From Betaproteobacteria bacterium (GTDB lineage: Bacteria; Pseudomonadota; Gammaproteobacteria; Burkholderiales; Usitatibacteraceae), in the NCBI GenBank assembly GCA_016711875.1, contig JADJSD010000001.1:992001-1056000 (forward strand): a DNA stretch of 64,000 bases, given 5' to 3'. Positions within the stretch are counted from its first letter, which is position 1, and every line of letters starts with the position of its first letter. The notes under the pieces are model-generated. The model was not told the DNA's origin. It did not search any database and saw only the letters and a list, made by a program, of their open reading frames with translations. Below, in pieces: positions 15,597-24,999 of the stretch. Made by a program: the position numbers and the translations under genes.

Positions 15597-17645
15597 CTAG
15601 AAGGGCTGGCGCTCGATCCGGATCGACTTGTTCCCCGGCAGGGTCATCGTGCCGGTGGTGGTCGAGCTGAACTGAATCGTCACCGGGGCCACGTTCGCGT
15701 CCACGAGGCTCGCCGGCTTGTAGGCGCCGGTGAGCGTCTGCCCGTTCGCGTAGCGCGTCCAGCCCGAGTTGAGCACGGTCGGCTCCGGCGTATCGGCGAC
15801 GACCAGGTACCAGATGGGCTTGCCCGTGTCGTCGTACATGAAGCCGGCCATGTCCATCGTGCCGTTCTGCCACTCGATGAAGTAGCCTCGGCCGCTCTCG
15901 GCCGGGTTCCACCACCAGCCCGATTCCGGCACGCCCACCTGCGGCGGCGAATCGACGCCCTTGAAATTGAAGCGCTCGATGGGCACGGCGCCGCCGGGCC
16001 ACACCATCGTGCCCTGCTGCGCCGTGTTGAATGTGAGCAGGAGCGAGCCGACCGTCTGCGGGGCGCCCGGCGCCTTGTACGCGCCGGCGAGGGACTGCCC
16101 GCCGCTGTACTGCAGCAGGTCGCCCGCGAAGACGGAGCCGTCGATGGACGTGGGGCCGGCGGCAATGGTCCAGGTGGCCCGCCCGTCGATGTCGTAGAGG
16201 AACGAGGCGTAGAAAAGGTTGTGGCCCTGCACCTCGATGCCGAAGCCGCGCCCGCTCTCCCTGGCGTTCCACCACCAGCCCGTCTGCGGCGCCGAGGGCT
16301 CGCACTTGAGCGCGCCGGGCACGGCGGTGACGCTGCGGGTGAGTCCCGAGGTGATCATGCTGCTCGAGGACGAACCGTAGCCCACGTAGAACGTCGTGCC
16401 CGCGACGCCGGAAGTCGTCGAGCCCGGCGGAATCACCGTGAGCGACGTGCCGGCCGTGGTGAGGAGCCCCGTCACCGCGGCGGTGAGACTCGTGAGGCTC
16501 GAGGCCTGCAGCTGGCCGTCGGCACCCAACTGCGCGATCACGCAGGCGGTCGGCGTCTCCTTGCCGCCCGCGCCGATGGCCTTGCCCAGGCGCGTGGGCT
16601 CGATGGGCGCGGCCGCGGGCCGCACGAGGCTCTCGGGCGCCACGGCGAAGGCGAAGACGCGGCCCTGCGTGCCGATGTCCTGCGGACGGAACTGGATGTT
16701 GCTCGTGGCCGCGATGGTGGTCGGCGTCGAGGTGACGGTGGCCGTGCGGCCGAAGCGCGGTGCCCGCGCGACCACCCGCACGGCGGTGTTGTAATCGTAA
16801 GTGGCGACGTTGCGGCTGCCGGGCAGCAGCGCATTGGGCTTGTCGTCCACGATGGCCTGGAAGACGGCGATGGCCGCGTACTCCATGCCGTCGCGCAGCG
16901 TGTTGGGAGGAATGACGACGGTGGCCGACTTGCTTCCGGGCGTCGTTCTCGCGAACTGCCGCGTGAGGGGAACGCCGGCGAAGTCGCAGCCGAAGGGCCC
17001 GACTTCCTCGAACGGCAGCGTGAACTGCCCGCCGATGAGGCCGACGCAGATGAGGTCGTCCGCGTGCGTGCCGTAGCCCGCGAATTCGTTGGTGGTGATC
17101 ACGAGGGCGTCGTCGGTCTCGACCACGTACTTGCCGCCGATCCAGGCCCCGCCCCTGAGCGTGAGTTGCGGCACGGTGGGGTACTGGTCGCCCGTGAGGT
17201 TGAGCGACACCGTCGTGCCGTTCACCTGGATGTTGTAGGTGCCGCTGCCGAAGAAGCCGTCGCGGATGGCGGCCGTCCGGCCGCCGAAGTCGTTGGCGCT
17301 GAGGCCCCAGCGCCAGCCGTTGTCGCCGGGCCGGTAGACCAGCCGGCCGTTGTTGTGGAAGGTGCCGAGCGCCGCCGTGTTGATCGGGCCGGTGAGGATG
17401 GGCGCCGCGATGCCCGCGATGCTCGTGCCGCCGGGCGTGCCATTCACGTCCGCGCCGAAGCCGAAGCCGTTCGTGGTGGGCGCCGGGTCGACGCGGTTCG
17501 GGCCGGTCTGGATGAACTCCGCGCCCTTCGAGATGGTGACGGATTGGATCTGGGCGGAAGCGACCCCCGCGGCCAGGGCCGCGAACCCGGTGGCCAACAG
17601 GAGGGCGAAGCGGGCGGTGCGATCGGCGGGGGTGCGATTGCTCAA
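15597..17645 (-). CDS. Secreted protein with two GWWWN-type C-terminal repeats
   Basis: A 682-aa exported protein. No ATG or GTG is available near the signal peptide; a TTG at 17645 gives MSNRTPADR followed by a hydrophobic stretch and a likely cut after VASAQ. Residues ~30-230 are beta-rich, with a GGxWxGGKYVVETDD region. The last ~380 residues closely match the C-terminus of the neighbouring RCC1 protein and end in two repeats beginning GWWWNARESGRGF and GWWWNPAESGRGY, each about 100 aa. Function is unknown. Alternative: a separate start further upstream would require reading into the intergenic region. Confidence 0.75.
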   Translation of the reverse strand: MSNRTPADRTARFALLLATGFAALAAGVASAQIQSVTISKGAEFIQTGPNRVDPAPTTNGFGFGADVNGTPGGTSIAGIAAPILTGPINTAALGTFHNNGRLVYRPGDNGWRWGLSANDFGGRTAAIRDGFFGSGTYNIQVNGTTVSLNLTGDQYPTVPQLTLRGGAWIGGKYVVETDDALVITTNEFAGYGTHADDLICVGLIGGQFTLPFEEVGPFGCDFAGVPLTRQFARTTPGSKSATVVIPPNTLRDGMEYAAIAVFQAIVDDKPNALLPGSRNVATYDYNTAVRVVARAPRFGRTATVTSTPTTIAATSNIQFRPQDIGTQGRVFAFAVAPESLVRPAAAPIEPTRLGKAIGAGGKETPTACVIAQLGADGQLQASSLTSLTAAVTGLLTTAGTSLTVIPPGSTTSGVAGTTFYVGYGSSSSSMITSGLTRSVTAVPGALKCEPSAPQTGWWWNARESGRGFGIEVQGHNLFYASFLYDIDGRATWTIAAGPTSIDGSVFAGDLLQYSGGQSLAGAYKAPGAPQTVGSLLLTFNTAQQGTMVWPGGAVPIERFNFKGVDSPPQVGVPESGWWWNPAESGRGYFIEWQNGTMDMAGFMYDDTGKPIWYLVVADTPEPTVLNSGWTRYANGQTLTGAYKPASLVDANVAPVTIQFSSTTTGTMTLPGNKSIRIERQPF

Positions 17646-17728
17646 GGGGCGAACTCTCGGGATGCCTCGGAAAGCGAAAGGATCGCAGCAGCCGACCCCG
17701 CCTGTCGAGCATCGCCCCGTTTCATGCG

Positions 17729-20700
17729 TCAGAAGCGGAATCGCGTGATCGGCAGGGTATTGCCGCCCGGCAGCGTCATGAGCCCGGTCGTCGCCGAATC
17801 GAAGCGGATCGTCACCGGCGCCACGTTCGGATCCACGAGCGTCGCCGGCTTGTAGGGGCCGGTGATCGTCTGCCCGTTGGCGTAGCGCGTCCAGCTGCCC
17901 GTGAGCGTCCTCGCGTCCGGCGTCGGATTCAGCACGAGATACCACACCGGCTCGCCCGCATCGTCGTACATGAAGCCGGCGAGGTCCGCGTAGCCGTTCT
18001 GCCACTCGATGAAGTAGCCCCGGCCGCTCTCGTTCGCGTTCCACCACCAACCCGATTCCGGCACGTTCGCCTGTGCGGGCGCCGCCAGGTTGTTGAAGTT
18101 GAAGCGCTCGATGGGCACCGCGCCGCCGGGCCACACCATCGTGCCCGCCTGCGCATTGTTGAAGGTGAGCAGCAGCTGCCCGATGGTGCGCGCGGGCGCG
18201 GGCGCCTTGTAGGGCCCGGCGAGCGTCTGCCCGCCGCTGAAGGCGAGGAGGTCCCCCGCGAAGAGGGAGCCGTCGAGCGAGGTGTTGCCCGAGGCGATGG
18301 TCCACGTGGCGCGGCCCGACACGTCGTAAAGGAACGCCGCATAGAAGAGGTGGCGACCCTGCACCTCGATGGCGAACCCGCGCCCGCTTTCGGCCGGGTT
18401 CCACCACCAGCCCGTCTGCGGCGCCTGCGGGGCGCACACCCGGGAGCCCGGCACGCTCGCGACGCCGCGATTGATGCCGCCGCTGATCATCGAGGCGGAC
18501 GAGAGCCCGTAGCCCACGAAGAAGGTGGCGCCCGCGATGCTGGCCGTGGACGACCCCGAGGGGATCACCGCCACCGTCGAGCCGTTCGTGGAGAGAAGAC
18601 CCGTGATCGCGGCCTGCAAGCCCGAGAGCGACGCCGCCTGGAGCTGGCCGCTGCCGTTCAATTGGGCGAGCACGCAGGCGATCTCGAGGTCCTTGCCGGC
18701 GGCCGACTTCGCCTTGCCGATGCGCACCGGCTCGCTGCCGTCCTTCGCCTTGGCCACCGCGTCCTCCGGCGCGAGCGCGAACACGAACACGCTGCCGTTG
18801 GTGCCGATGTCCTGCGCGCGGAATCGCAGGTCCGCCACGATGCCTTGCGCGGCGTTGGAGGCCACGAGCAGGAAGCCGGGCGTCTTTCCCGCCTCCACCG
18901 TGCCCGCCACGGCCGGGTCGAGATCGAGGAACCAGTCGTTCGTCTCGATCGAGCCCGCACCATCCTCGCGCACCACCGCCACCGGCGCGCCCCGCGTGAC
19001 GAAGGTGCCATCGCCCAGGCGCCCGTCGATGTTGTTGCCCCAGGCGAAAACGGTGCCGTCGCGGGCGAGCGCCATCGCGCCCGTGCCGCCGCCGGAGACC
19101 GCGACGATGGACGCAAGGCCCGGGATCACCGTCGGCGTCGTGCGCTCGAACCCGGAGCCGTCGCCCAATTGACCCGACCAGTTGGCGCCCCACGCGAACA
19201 CGGTGCCATCGCGCTTCACGGCGAAGGAGAACGCGTCGCCCGCCGCGATGGCCACTACGTCCGAAAGGCCCGGGACGGGGCCGGGCCGCAGGCGGTCCGC
19301 GTTGCTGCCGTCGCCCAGCTCGCCGGAATAGTTGAGGCCCCAGCTCCACACGGTGCCGTCCCCGCGCAGCGCGAGCGAGTGGCCGCCACCGCCCGCGAGC
19401 GCCGTCACGTTCGAAAGGCCCGTGACCTGCACCGGCGAGAAGCGGTCCGTGGTCGAGCCGTCGCCGAGCTGGCCGTTGCCGTTGGTGCCGAAGGCCCACA
19501 CCGTGCCGTCGTTGCCGAGCGCTAGCGTGTGTCCCGCGCCCATGGCGAAGGTGGCGATGAAAGGCAGGCCCGGGATGCGCGTGGGCGAGTTGCGTTGGTC
19601 CTGGTCGCCCAGGCCCAACACGCCCTGGTAGTTGTTGCCCCACGACCACAGCGTGCCGTCGGCCTTGAGCGCCATCGAATGGAAGTAGCCCGTGGCGATC
19701 TCGCGCACGCCGGTGAGATCGCTCACCGCACCGGAAGTGGAGCGGCTCACCTGCGTGCCGTCGCCCAGTTGCCCGAAGGCGTTGCTGCCCCACGCGAGGA
19801 CGGTGCCGTCGGACTTGAGCGCGAGCGTGTGCGTGCCCCCGGCGGATACGCGGGTGGCGGCGGTGACGCCCGGCACCCGCGCGGGCGTGGAGCGAAGCGG
19901 CCGCACGCCGTCGCCCAGCTCGCCGTATTCATTGGTGCCCCAGGCGTAGAGCCGCCCGTCGCCCGCCACCGCGAAGCCGTGATAGCCCGCCGCCGCGATG
20001 GACGCGATGACCGGAAGCCCGGACAGCTTCACCGGCGTGCCGCGCAGCGTCGTCGTGCCGTCACCCAGCTCGCCGCTGGAATTGCCGCCCCACACCCACA
20101 CGCTGCCGTCGCCGGTGCGGGCCATCGAGAAGAAGGCACCCGCGGCCACGGCTGTGGCGCCCGTGAGCCCGGAAGCGAGCACGGTGGGTGGCGAGGGCGT
20201 GGTGCGGCCGTCGCCGAGCTGGCCGGAGTAGCCGTCGCCCCACGCGCGCACCGTGCCGTCGTTCATGAGCGCGAGGGTGTGGAAGACGCCGGCCGACAGC
20301 GCGGCCACGCCGGAGAAGGCGGGAATCGCGAAGGGCGCCAGGCGATCGGCGGCGAGGCCGTCGCCCACCTGGCCCGCGTAGTTGCTGCCCCAGGTGTAGA
20401 CCGTGCCGTCCGTGGCGAGGACCGCGGAGTGCGTGTAGCCGCCCGTCATCGACGCGATGGCACGAAGGCCCGTGACGGCCCTCGGCGTGGCACGGTCCGT
20501 CGTCGTGCCGTCACCGAGCTGGCCCGCGCCGTTGGTGCCCCACGTCCACACCACGCCGTCGGTCGAGAGGGCGAGGCTGTGCAGGCCGCCCGCCGCGATG
20601 GCCTTGATGCCGGGAAGGCCCGGCACTTGCCTGGGCGTGTTGTCGCTCTCGTCGTAGCCGAGCTGGCCGCCGTAGTTCTCGCCCCAGGACCACACGGACC

Positions 20701-21124
20701 CGTCGGCCTTCAGGGCGAGCGTGTGGCCGTAGCCTGCGGCGATGTCCGTGACGCCCGAAAGCGTCGGAATGGGCGCGGGGGTGGCGCGGCTGGTTGTGCC
20801 GCCGTCGCCGAGGTTGCCCAGGCTGTTCTTGCCCCAGGACCAGACGCTGCCGTCGGTGCGCAGGGCCACCACGTGATTGGCGCCGACGGAAACCTTGCGC
20901 ACATCCGCGATCCCGCGCACGACGGCGGGCGTGGTGGCGAGAAGCGTTCGGCCCAGGCCAAGCTGCCCGGAGGAATCGTCTCCCCAGGCACGCACGGTGC
21001 CATCCGCGTGCAGCGCGATGCTATGGCGATTGCCCGCGCTGATGGCGGGCGTGGCGGCGTGGGCGGTGGCGACGAACGCCAGTGCCCCGGCCAGCAGGCA
21101 TGCGAGGAAGCGCTCGGGAACCAT
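17729..21124 (-). CDS. Secreted RCC1-repeat protein with two GWWWN-type C-terminal repeats
   Basis: A 1131-aa protein with a Sec signal (MVPERFLACLLAGALAF, cut near TAHA). Residues ~25-725 hold fourteen RCC1 units of about 50 aa with the core xWGxNxxGxLGDG. Fourteen is twice the seven blades of a classical RCC1 propeller. Residues ~745-1131 form the shared C-terminal module, ending with two GWWWN-x-x-ESGRG repeats. It lies 83 nt upstream of the other GWWWN protein in the same orientation, and the paralogous 3' ends are also similar at DNA level. A surface or periplasmic binding role is plausible; nothing enzymatic is visible. Confidence 0.85.
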   Translation of the reverse strand: MVPERFLACLLAGALAFVATAHAATPAISAGNRHSIALHADGTVRAWGDDSSGQLGLGRTLLATTPAVVRGIADVRKVSVGANHVVALRTDGSVWSWGKNSLGNLGDGGTTSRATPAPIPTLSGVTDIAAGYGHTLALKADGSVWSWGENYGGQLGYDESDNTPRQVPGLPGIKAIAAGGLHSLALSTDGVVWTWGTNGAGQLGDGTTTDRATPRAVTGLRAIASMTGGYTHSAVLATDGTVYTWGSNYAGQVGDGLAADRLAPFAIPAFSGVAALSAGVFHTLALMNDGTVRAWGDGYSGQLGDGRTTPSPPTVLASGLTGATAVAAGAFFSMARTGDGSVWVWGGNSSGELGDGTTTLRGTPVKLSGLPVIASIAAAGYHGFAVAGDGRLYAWGTNEYGELGDGVRPLRSTPARVPGVTAATRVSAGGTHTLALKSDGTVLAWGSNAFGQLGDGTQVSRSTSGAVSDLTGVREIATGYFHSMALKADGTLWSWGNNYQGVLGLGDQDQRNSPTRIPGLPFIATFAMGAGHTLALGNDGTVWAFGTNGNGQLGDGSTTDRFSPVQVTGLSNVTALAGGGGHSLALRGDGTVWSWGLNYSGELGDGSNADRLRPGPVPGLSDVVAIAAGDAFSFAVKRDGTVFAWGANWSGQLGDGSGFERTTPTVIPGLASIVAVSGGGTGAMALARDGTVFAWGNNIDGRLGDGTFVTRGAPVAVVREDGAGSIETNDWFLDLDPAVAGTVEAGKTPGFLLVASNAAQGIVADLRFRAQDIGTNGSVFVFALAPEDAVAKAKDGSEPVRIGKAKSAAGKDLEIACVLAQLNGSGQLQAASLSGLQAAITGLLSTNGSTVAVIPSGSSTASIAGATFFVGYGLSSASMISGGINRGVASVPGSRVCAPQAPQTGWWWNPAESGRGFAIEVQGRHLFYAAFLYDVSGRATWTIASGNTSLDGSLFAGDLLAFSGGQTLAGPYKAPAPARTIGQLLLTFNNAQAGTMVWPGGAVPIERFNFNNLAAPAQANVPESGWWWNANESGRGYFIEWQNGYADLAGFMYDDAGEPVWYLVLNPTPDARTLTGSWTRYANGQTITGPYKPATLVDPNVAPVTIRFDSATTGLMTLPGGNTLPITRFRF

Positions 21125-21258
21125 CGACCCCCCTCAAGGGCGAGCGAGGGGGTGAGTATCCCACCGGCACCGGGGGGTGCAAAGCGAATAATCGACACGC
21201 CGCCCGAAGCCACGCGAACGCGGCTCCGGGCGGCGGGGCGGCCGGCCGGGCCGCTCCC

Positions 21259-24200
21259 CTATTCGTCCGCCGCCAGCGCGAAGGCCACCGCCGCCGCGAG
21301 CGCGGCCGGGATGCCGTACTTCTCCATCTTCGAGACCTCCTCGCCGGGGATCAGCTCCACCGGCACCGCGGTGAGCTCGAGCACGCGGTTGGTGACCGAG
21401 TCCTCGACCAGGCGCGTGAAGGAGTTCTTGCGCGAGGTGGCCATGACGATCTGGTCGCAGTGCAGGCGTCGAGCGCTCTCCGTGATCACCTGCGCGCGAT
21501 CGCCCACGGCGGTGTGGACCGCGTAGGGGATGCCGAACTTCTCGAGGCCGGCGCGCGAGGGCGCGAGGGCCTTCTCGGATTCCTCGGCGTGGTGGTCGTG
21601 ACGGCTCTTCGCGCTGGTGAAATGCGCGACGTCCTGCGAGAACGGCACCTGGACGTTCAGCAGGTGCACCTCCATCGCGGTGTCGTTCATGAACTGCTTC
21701 ACCACGTGGCGGATGGCGTGCTCGTCGTTGCGTGTTCCGTGAACGGGGACGAGGACTTTCAGCATGGCATGCACTCCCTGGGAGGTGATGAGGGGCGCCT
21801 TGTCGGCGCTTTCGACCGGAAGGTCATTCGCGGAGACCGGCTCCGGAGCCGGCGACACGCGGGCGCGGCGCCGGAAGAACACCTTGAGCAGCTCCATCGC
21901 GATGGGCGAGGCGAAGAAGAACGGCAGCATGAGGAGCCAGTCGCCGCCGGTGAGGGGCACCGTGTCGAAGAAGGGCGAGAGGAACGGCACGTAGACGACG
22001 GCGAGCACCAGCGCGAACGACACCGCCACCGCCGCCACCATCCACCGGTTGGAGAAGAAGCCGATCGAGAACACGCTGTGGTATTCGGAGCGGGCCGCGA
22101 AGGCGCGGATCAGCTCCGAGGTGCACAGCGTGACGAACGCCATCGTCTGCGCGGCGGCGAGGCTGTCGGGGTAGCGCTGCATGGCGAGCCAGAAGACCGT
22201 GAGGATCGCGAGCATGTCCACGAAGCCCACCACGCCGATGCCGATGGCCATGTCGCGGTTGATGACCGGCTCCTTCGGCGAGCGCGCGGGCTGCTTCATG
22301 ATGTCGTCGTCGCCCTTCTCCAGGCCCAGGGCCAGGGCCGGGGCCCCGTCGCTCACGAGGTTGAGCCACAGCAGCTGCACGGGCTTCAGGGGCATCGGCA
22401 TCCCGAAGAGCATGGCGCCGAAGACGATGAGGATCTCGCCCACGTTGCAGGCGAGCAGGAAGTAGACGAACTTGCGGATGTTCGAGTAGATGATGCGGCC
22501 CTGCTCGATGGCCGAGACGATGGACGCGAAGTTGTCGTCGGTGAGCACCATGTCCGCCGTCTGCTTGGCGACGTCCGTGCCGGTGATGCCCATGGCGACG
22601 CCGATGTTGGCGCGCTTCAAGGCCGGGGCGTCGTTCACGCCGTCACCCGTCATGGCCGCCACGTGGCCCTTCGCCTTGAAGGCCTCGACGATGCGCGTCT
22701 TGTGCTGCGGCGAGACGCGGCAGCACACGTCGATGCGGTCGGCCCGCTCGCAGAGTTCCTCGTCCGAGAGCTTGTCGATCTCGGCGCCGGTGAGCACCAG
22801 CCCATCCGGCGTCCGCAGGCCGATGTCGCGTGCGATGGCCTCGGCCGTGTCCTTGTAGTCGCCGGTCACCATCACCGTCTTCAGGCCGGCGCCGTGGGCG
22901 ACCTTCAACGCCTCGATGACTTCCGGCCGCGGCGGGTCGATCATGCCCAACAGCCCCACGAACACCAGGTCCTTCTCGACCGTTTCCGGTTTCGGGTCCG
23001 ACGGTACTCCGTCGAGCGGGCGGAAGGCGACAGCCAGCACGCGAAGCGCATCGCCCGCCATCTCCCCGTTGGTATCAAGGATGGTGCGGCGCATGGCGTC
23101 CGACAGCGGGACCGACTGGCCGCCATCGAGCATCCGCCCGCAAAGATCCAGCACCACGTCCGGCGCGCCCTTCACGAACGCGAGGATCGGCGGGAAGAGC
23201 GGGTTACCGTCGTTGCGGTGGAGGGTGGACATGCGCTTGCGCTCGGAGTCGAACGGGATCTCCTGCACGCGCGGCATCGCCTTGGCGAGTTCGTCCTGAA
23301 GCCAGCCCCCCTTGGCCCCGGCCACGATCATAGCGCCCTCGGTCGGGTCGCCGATGATGTGCCAGGCGCGGGCGCCGGACTCGTTCGTGCGCTCCTCGAG
23401 CCGCGCGTCGTTGCAGGCGATGGCGCCCTGCAGGAGCGCGGAAGCATCCGTGTCGGCGCGGGAATCGAACTTCGCGTCGCCCTCGAAGAACTCGCCCACG
23501 GGATCGTAGCCTTCGCCCGAGACGCGCAGGTGCCGCCCGCCCGCCCAGGCGCGCACGACGGTCATCTGGTTCTGGGTGAGGGTGCCGGTCTTGTCGGAGC
23601 AGATCACCGTCGCGCAGCCGAGCGTCTCCACCGCCGGCAACTTGCGGATCAGCGCGTGGTGCTTGATCATGCGCTGCATGCCCAGCGCCAGGCAGATGGT
23701 CACGATGGCCGGCAGACCTTCAGGCACCGCCGCGATGGCCAGGCTCACCGCCGTCATGAAGAGCGAGATGACGACCTGCTTGTTGGCCTCGAGGTACGAC
23801 ACGAAGCTCATGCCGGAGAAGAGCGCGGCGAGGTTGGCGTCGCGCACGAGGCCGTAGAGGAAGACCACGCCGCAGATGGCGAGGCACGCGGTGCCCAGCA
23901 CCTTGCCCAGGTGCTCGAGCTTTTTCTGCAGCGGCGTCGCCTCGTCCTCGAAGGACTGCAGCATCGTCGCGATCATGCCGATCTGCGTGTTCATGCCCGT
24001 GCCGGTGACGAGGCCGCGGCCCCGGCCGTAGGTGATGAGCGTGCCCATGAACGCGGTGTTCCTCCGGTCGCCCAGGGGGATGTCGTCGTTGAGCACCACC
24101 GCCGCGTTCTTCTCGACGGGGACGGATTCGCCCGTGAGCGAGGCCTCCTCCACCTTCAGGTTGAAGCTCTCCACGAGGCGCACGTCGGCCGGCACGTAGT

Positions 24201-24639
24201 TGCCCGCCTCCATGAGCACGATGTCCCCGCCCACCAGCTCGCGGCTCGGCACCGAGACGACATTCGCGTCGCGGATCACCTGCGCGTTCGGGGCCGACAT
24301 CTTCTTGAGGGCAGCCAGGGCCTGCTCGGCCTTCGATTCCTGCACCACGCCCACGATGGCGTTGAGCGCCACGATGACCATGATCGCGACGGAATCGACC
24401 ACCTCGCCCAGCACCAGCGACACGACGGCGGCGATGACGAGGATGATGACCAGGTAGTTGTTGAACTGGTCCCACAGGAGCGAGAGGAAGCCCGGGCGCG
24501 GGCGCTCCGTCAGCTCGTTGGGCCCGTGGTCGGCGAGGCGCTTGCGGGCCTCCTCGGTGGAAAGGCCGCGCTCGAGGTGGGTTTCGAACGTGGTGACGAG
24601 CTGCTCGATCGGCTTGCCGTGGGCTTCGCGCTCTTGCAT
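21259..24639 (-). CDS. P2A-type cation (Ca2+/Mn2+) ATPase fused to a universal-stress-protein domain
   Basis: A 1126-aa membrane pump. N-terminal cation-ATPase domain, then actuator LTGES (~168), M4 AAVPEGLPA, phosphorylation site CSDKTGTLT (Asp ~349), KGAPD, hinge MTGDGVNDAP (~661) and M6 NLVSDGAPALALGLE. The PEGLP and N-x-x-SDG motifs are those of SERCA/PMR1-like P2A pumps that carry Ca2+ or Mn2+. From about residue 958 it continues in frame into a UspA-like domain (MLKVLVPVHGT), then a short hydrophobic tail. The start at 24639 is set by AGGAGGAG just upstream; longer readings lack a Shine-Dalgarno. An internal ATG at 21765 with GGGAG upstream could yield the Usp part alone. Divergent from a LysR gene with an Mn2+ riboswitch leader. 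Confidence 0.9.
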   Translation of the reverse strand: MQEREAHGKPIEQLVTTFETHLERGLSTEEARKRLADHGPNELTERPRPGFLSLLWDQFNNYLVIILVIAAVVSLVLGEVVDSVAIMVIVALNAIVGVVQESKAEQALAALKKMSAPNAQVIRDANVVSVPSRELVGGDIVLMEAGNYVPADVRLVESFNLKVEEASLTGESVPVEKNAAVVLNDDIPLGDRRNTAFMGTLITYGRGRGLVTGTGMNTQIGMIATMLQSFEDEATPLQKKLEHLGKVLGTACLAICGVVFLYGLVRDANLAALFSGMSFVSYLEANKQVVISLFMTAVSLAIAAVPEGLPAIVTICLALGMQRMIKHHALIRKLPAVETLGCATVICSDKTGTLTQNQMTVVRAWAGGRHLRVSGEGYDPVGEFFEGDAKFDSRADTDASALLQGAIACNDARLEERTNESGARAWHIIGDPTEGAMIVAGAKGGWLQDELAKAMPRVQEIPFDSERKRMSTLHRNDGNPLFPPILAFVKGAPDVVLDLCGRMLDGGQSVPLSDAMRRTILDTNGEMAGDALRVLAVAFRPLDGVPSDPKPETVEKDLVFVGLLGMIDPPRPEVIEALKVAHGAGLKTVMVTGDYKDTAEAIARDIGLRTPDGLVLTGAEIDKLSDEELCERADRIDVCCRVSPQHKTRIVEAFKAKGHVAAMTGDGVNDAPALKRANIGVAMGITGTDVAKQTADMVLTDDNFASIVSAIEQGRIIYSNIRKFVYFLLACNVGEILIVFGAMLFGMPMPLKPVQLLWLNLVSDGAPALALGLEKGDDDIMKQPARSPKEPVINRDMAIGIGVVGFVDMLAILTVFWLAMQRYPDSLAAAQTMAFVTLCTSELIRAFAARSEYHSVFSIGFFSNRWMVAAVAVSFALVLAVVYVPFLSPFFDTVPLTGGDWLLMLPFFFASPIAMELLKVFFRRRARVSPAPEPVSANDLPVESADKAPLITSQGVHAMLKVLVPVHGTRNDEHAIRHVVKQFMNDTAMEVHLLNVQVPFSQDVAHFTSAKSRHDHHAEESEKALAPSRAGLEKFGIPYAVHTAVGDRAQVITESARRLHCDQIVMATSRKNSFTRLVEDSVTNRVLELTAVPVELIPGEEVSKMEKYGIPAALAAAVAFALAADE

Positions 24640-24749
24640 GGTTGTTCTCCTCCTCCTGTCCTCGGATCGAGTATCCGGCGGCTTCTCGGGGAAGGACATT
24701 CGAACCTTTCGAAGCGAAGCATCACGGAAACGGATGCTCGCGAACGAAT

Positions 24750-24768
24750 CGTGATGGCATCCATCACG
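24750..24768. promoter_or_regulatory. 19-bp palindrome between the ATPase and LysR genes (operator candidate)
   Basis: CGTGATGG-CAT-CCATCACG has perfect 8-bp arms and lies 111 nt upstream of the ATPase start in the divergent region. A further half-site CATCACG lies at 24720-24726. No U-tract follows, so an operator is more likely than a terminator. The neighbouring LysR protein is the natural candidate to bind. The rest of 24640-24865 shows nothing else I can support. Confidence 0.5.
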
Positions 24769-24865
24769 AAGCCGAATGCATCGCGCTTGCCCCGGCCGGT
24801 TGTGACCCGCCGCCCCGCGTGATAGAAAAGGAATGTGTCCCGGATGCCTTGTCCGGGGCTCCCTT

Positions 24866-24974
24866 CAAAGGGGAGTAGCTTCGGCGGCGTGAAAGCCGCC
24901 GCGACGCGGTCGTCAATCCGGGCGATGTGCCCCGGCCGCGCCGGCCGAGCCTTCGGGTGCAAGCGAGACCTTTG
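24866..24974 (+). promoter_or_regulatory. yybP-ykoY (Mn2+) riboswitch aptamer
   Basis: Stem P1 is CAAAGG (24866-24871) with CCTTTG (24969-24974). The conserved loop GGGGAGTAGC (24870-24879) and the 3' conserved AGCGAGACC (24962-24970) are those of the yybP-ykoY manganese riboswitch. An inner hairpin (GGCGGC-GTGAAA-GCCGCC), a GTCAAT junction and a long GC arm lie between. CCTTTGC (24969-24975) can alternatively pair perfectly with GCAAAGG (24985-24991), which contains the Shine-Dalgarno AAGGAG of the LysR gene. Ligand-bound P1 would thus free the ribosome site, an ON switch. It leads into a LysR gene, an unusual target. Confidence 0.85.
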
Positions 24975-24999
24975 CGCATGTCCAGCAAAGGAGTCCGCC

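Noticed and set aside
15597..19793. A 4.2-kb open frame on the minus strand reading through most of the RCC1 gene into the next gene
   Set aside because: The part overlapping the RCC1 gene has Arg/Ala/Gly-rich shadow composition. The real RCC1 frame has clear repeats and a signal peptide. Only the part from the TTG at 17645 is kept.
21259..21765. Usp region as a separate gene
   Set aside because: No stop separates it from the ATPase frame; an internal start is possible but the simplest reading is a fusion.
21082..24822. A 1246-aa plus-strand open frame opposite the ATPase
   Set aside because: It is rich in His, Glu, Arg and Val and has no domain, as expected of an antisense shadow of a high-GC gene. 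The minus strand has all P-type ATPase motifs.
24835..24999. N-terminal extension of the LysR protein in the same frame
   Set aside because: This DNA is the yybP-ykoY riboswitch, and the AAGGAG at 24988 sets the start at 25000.
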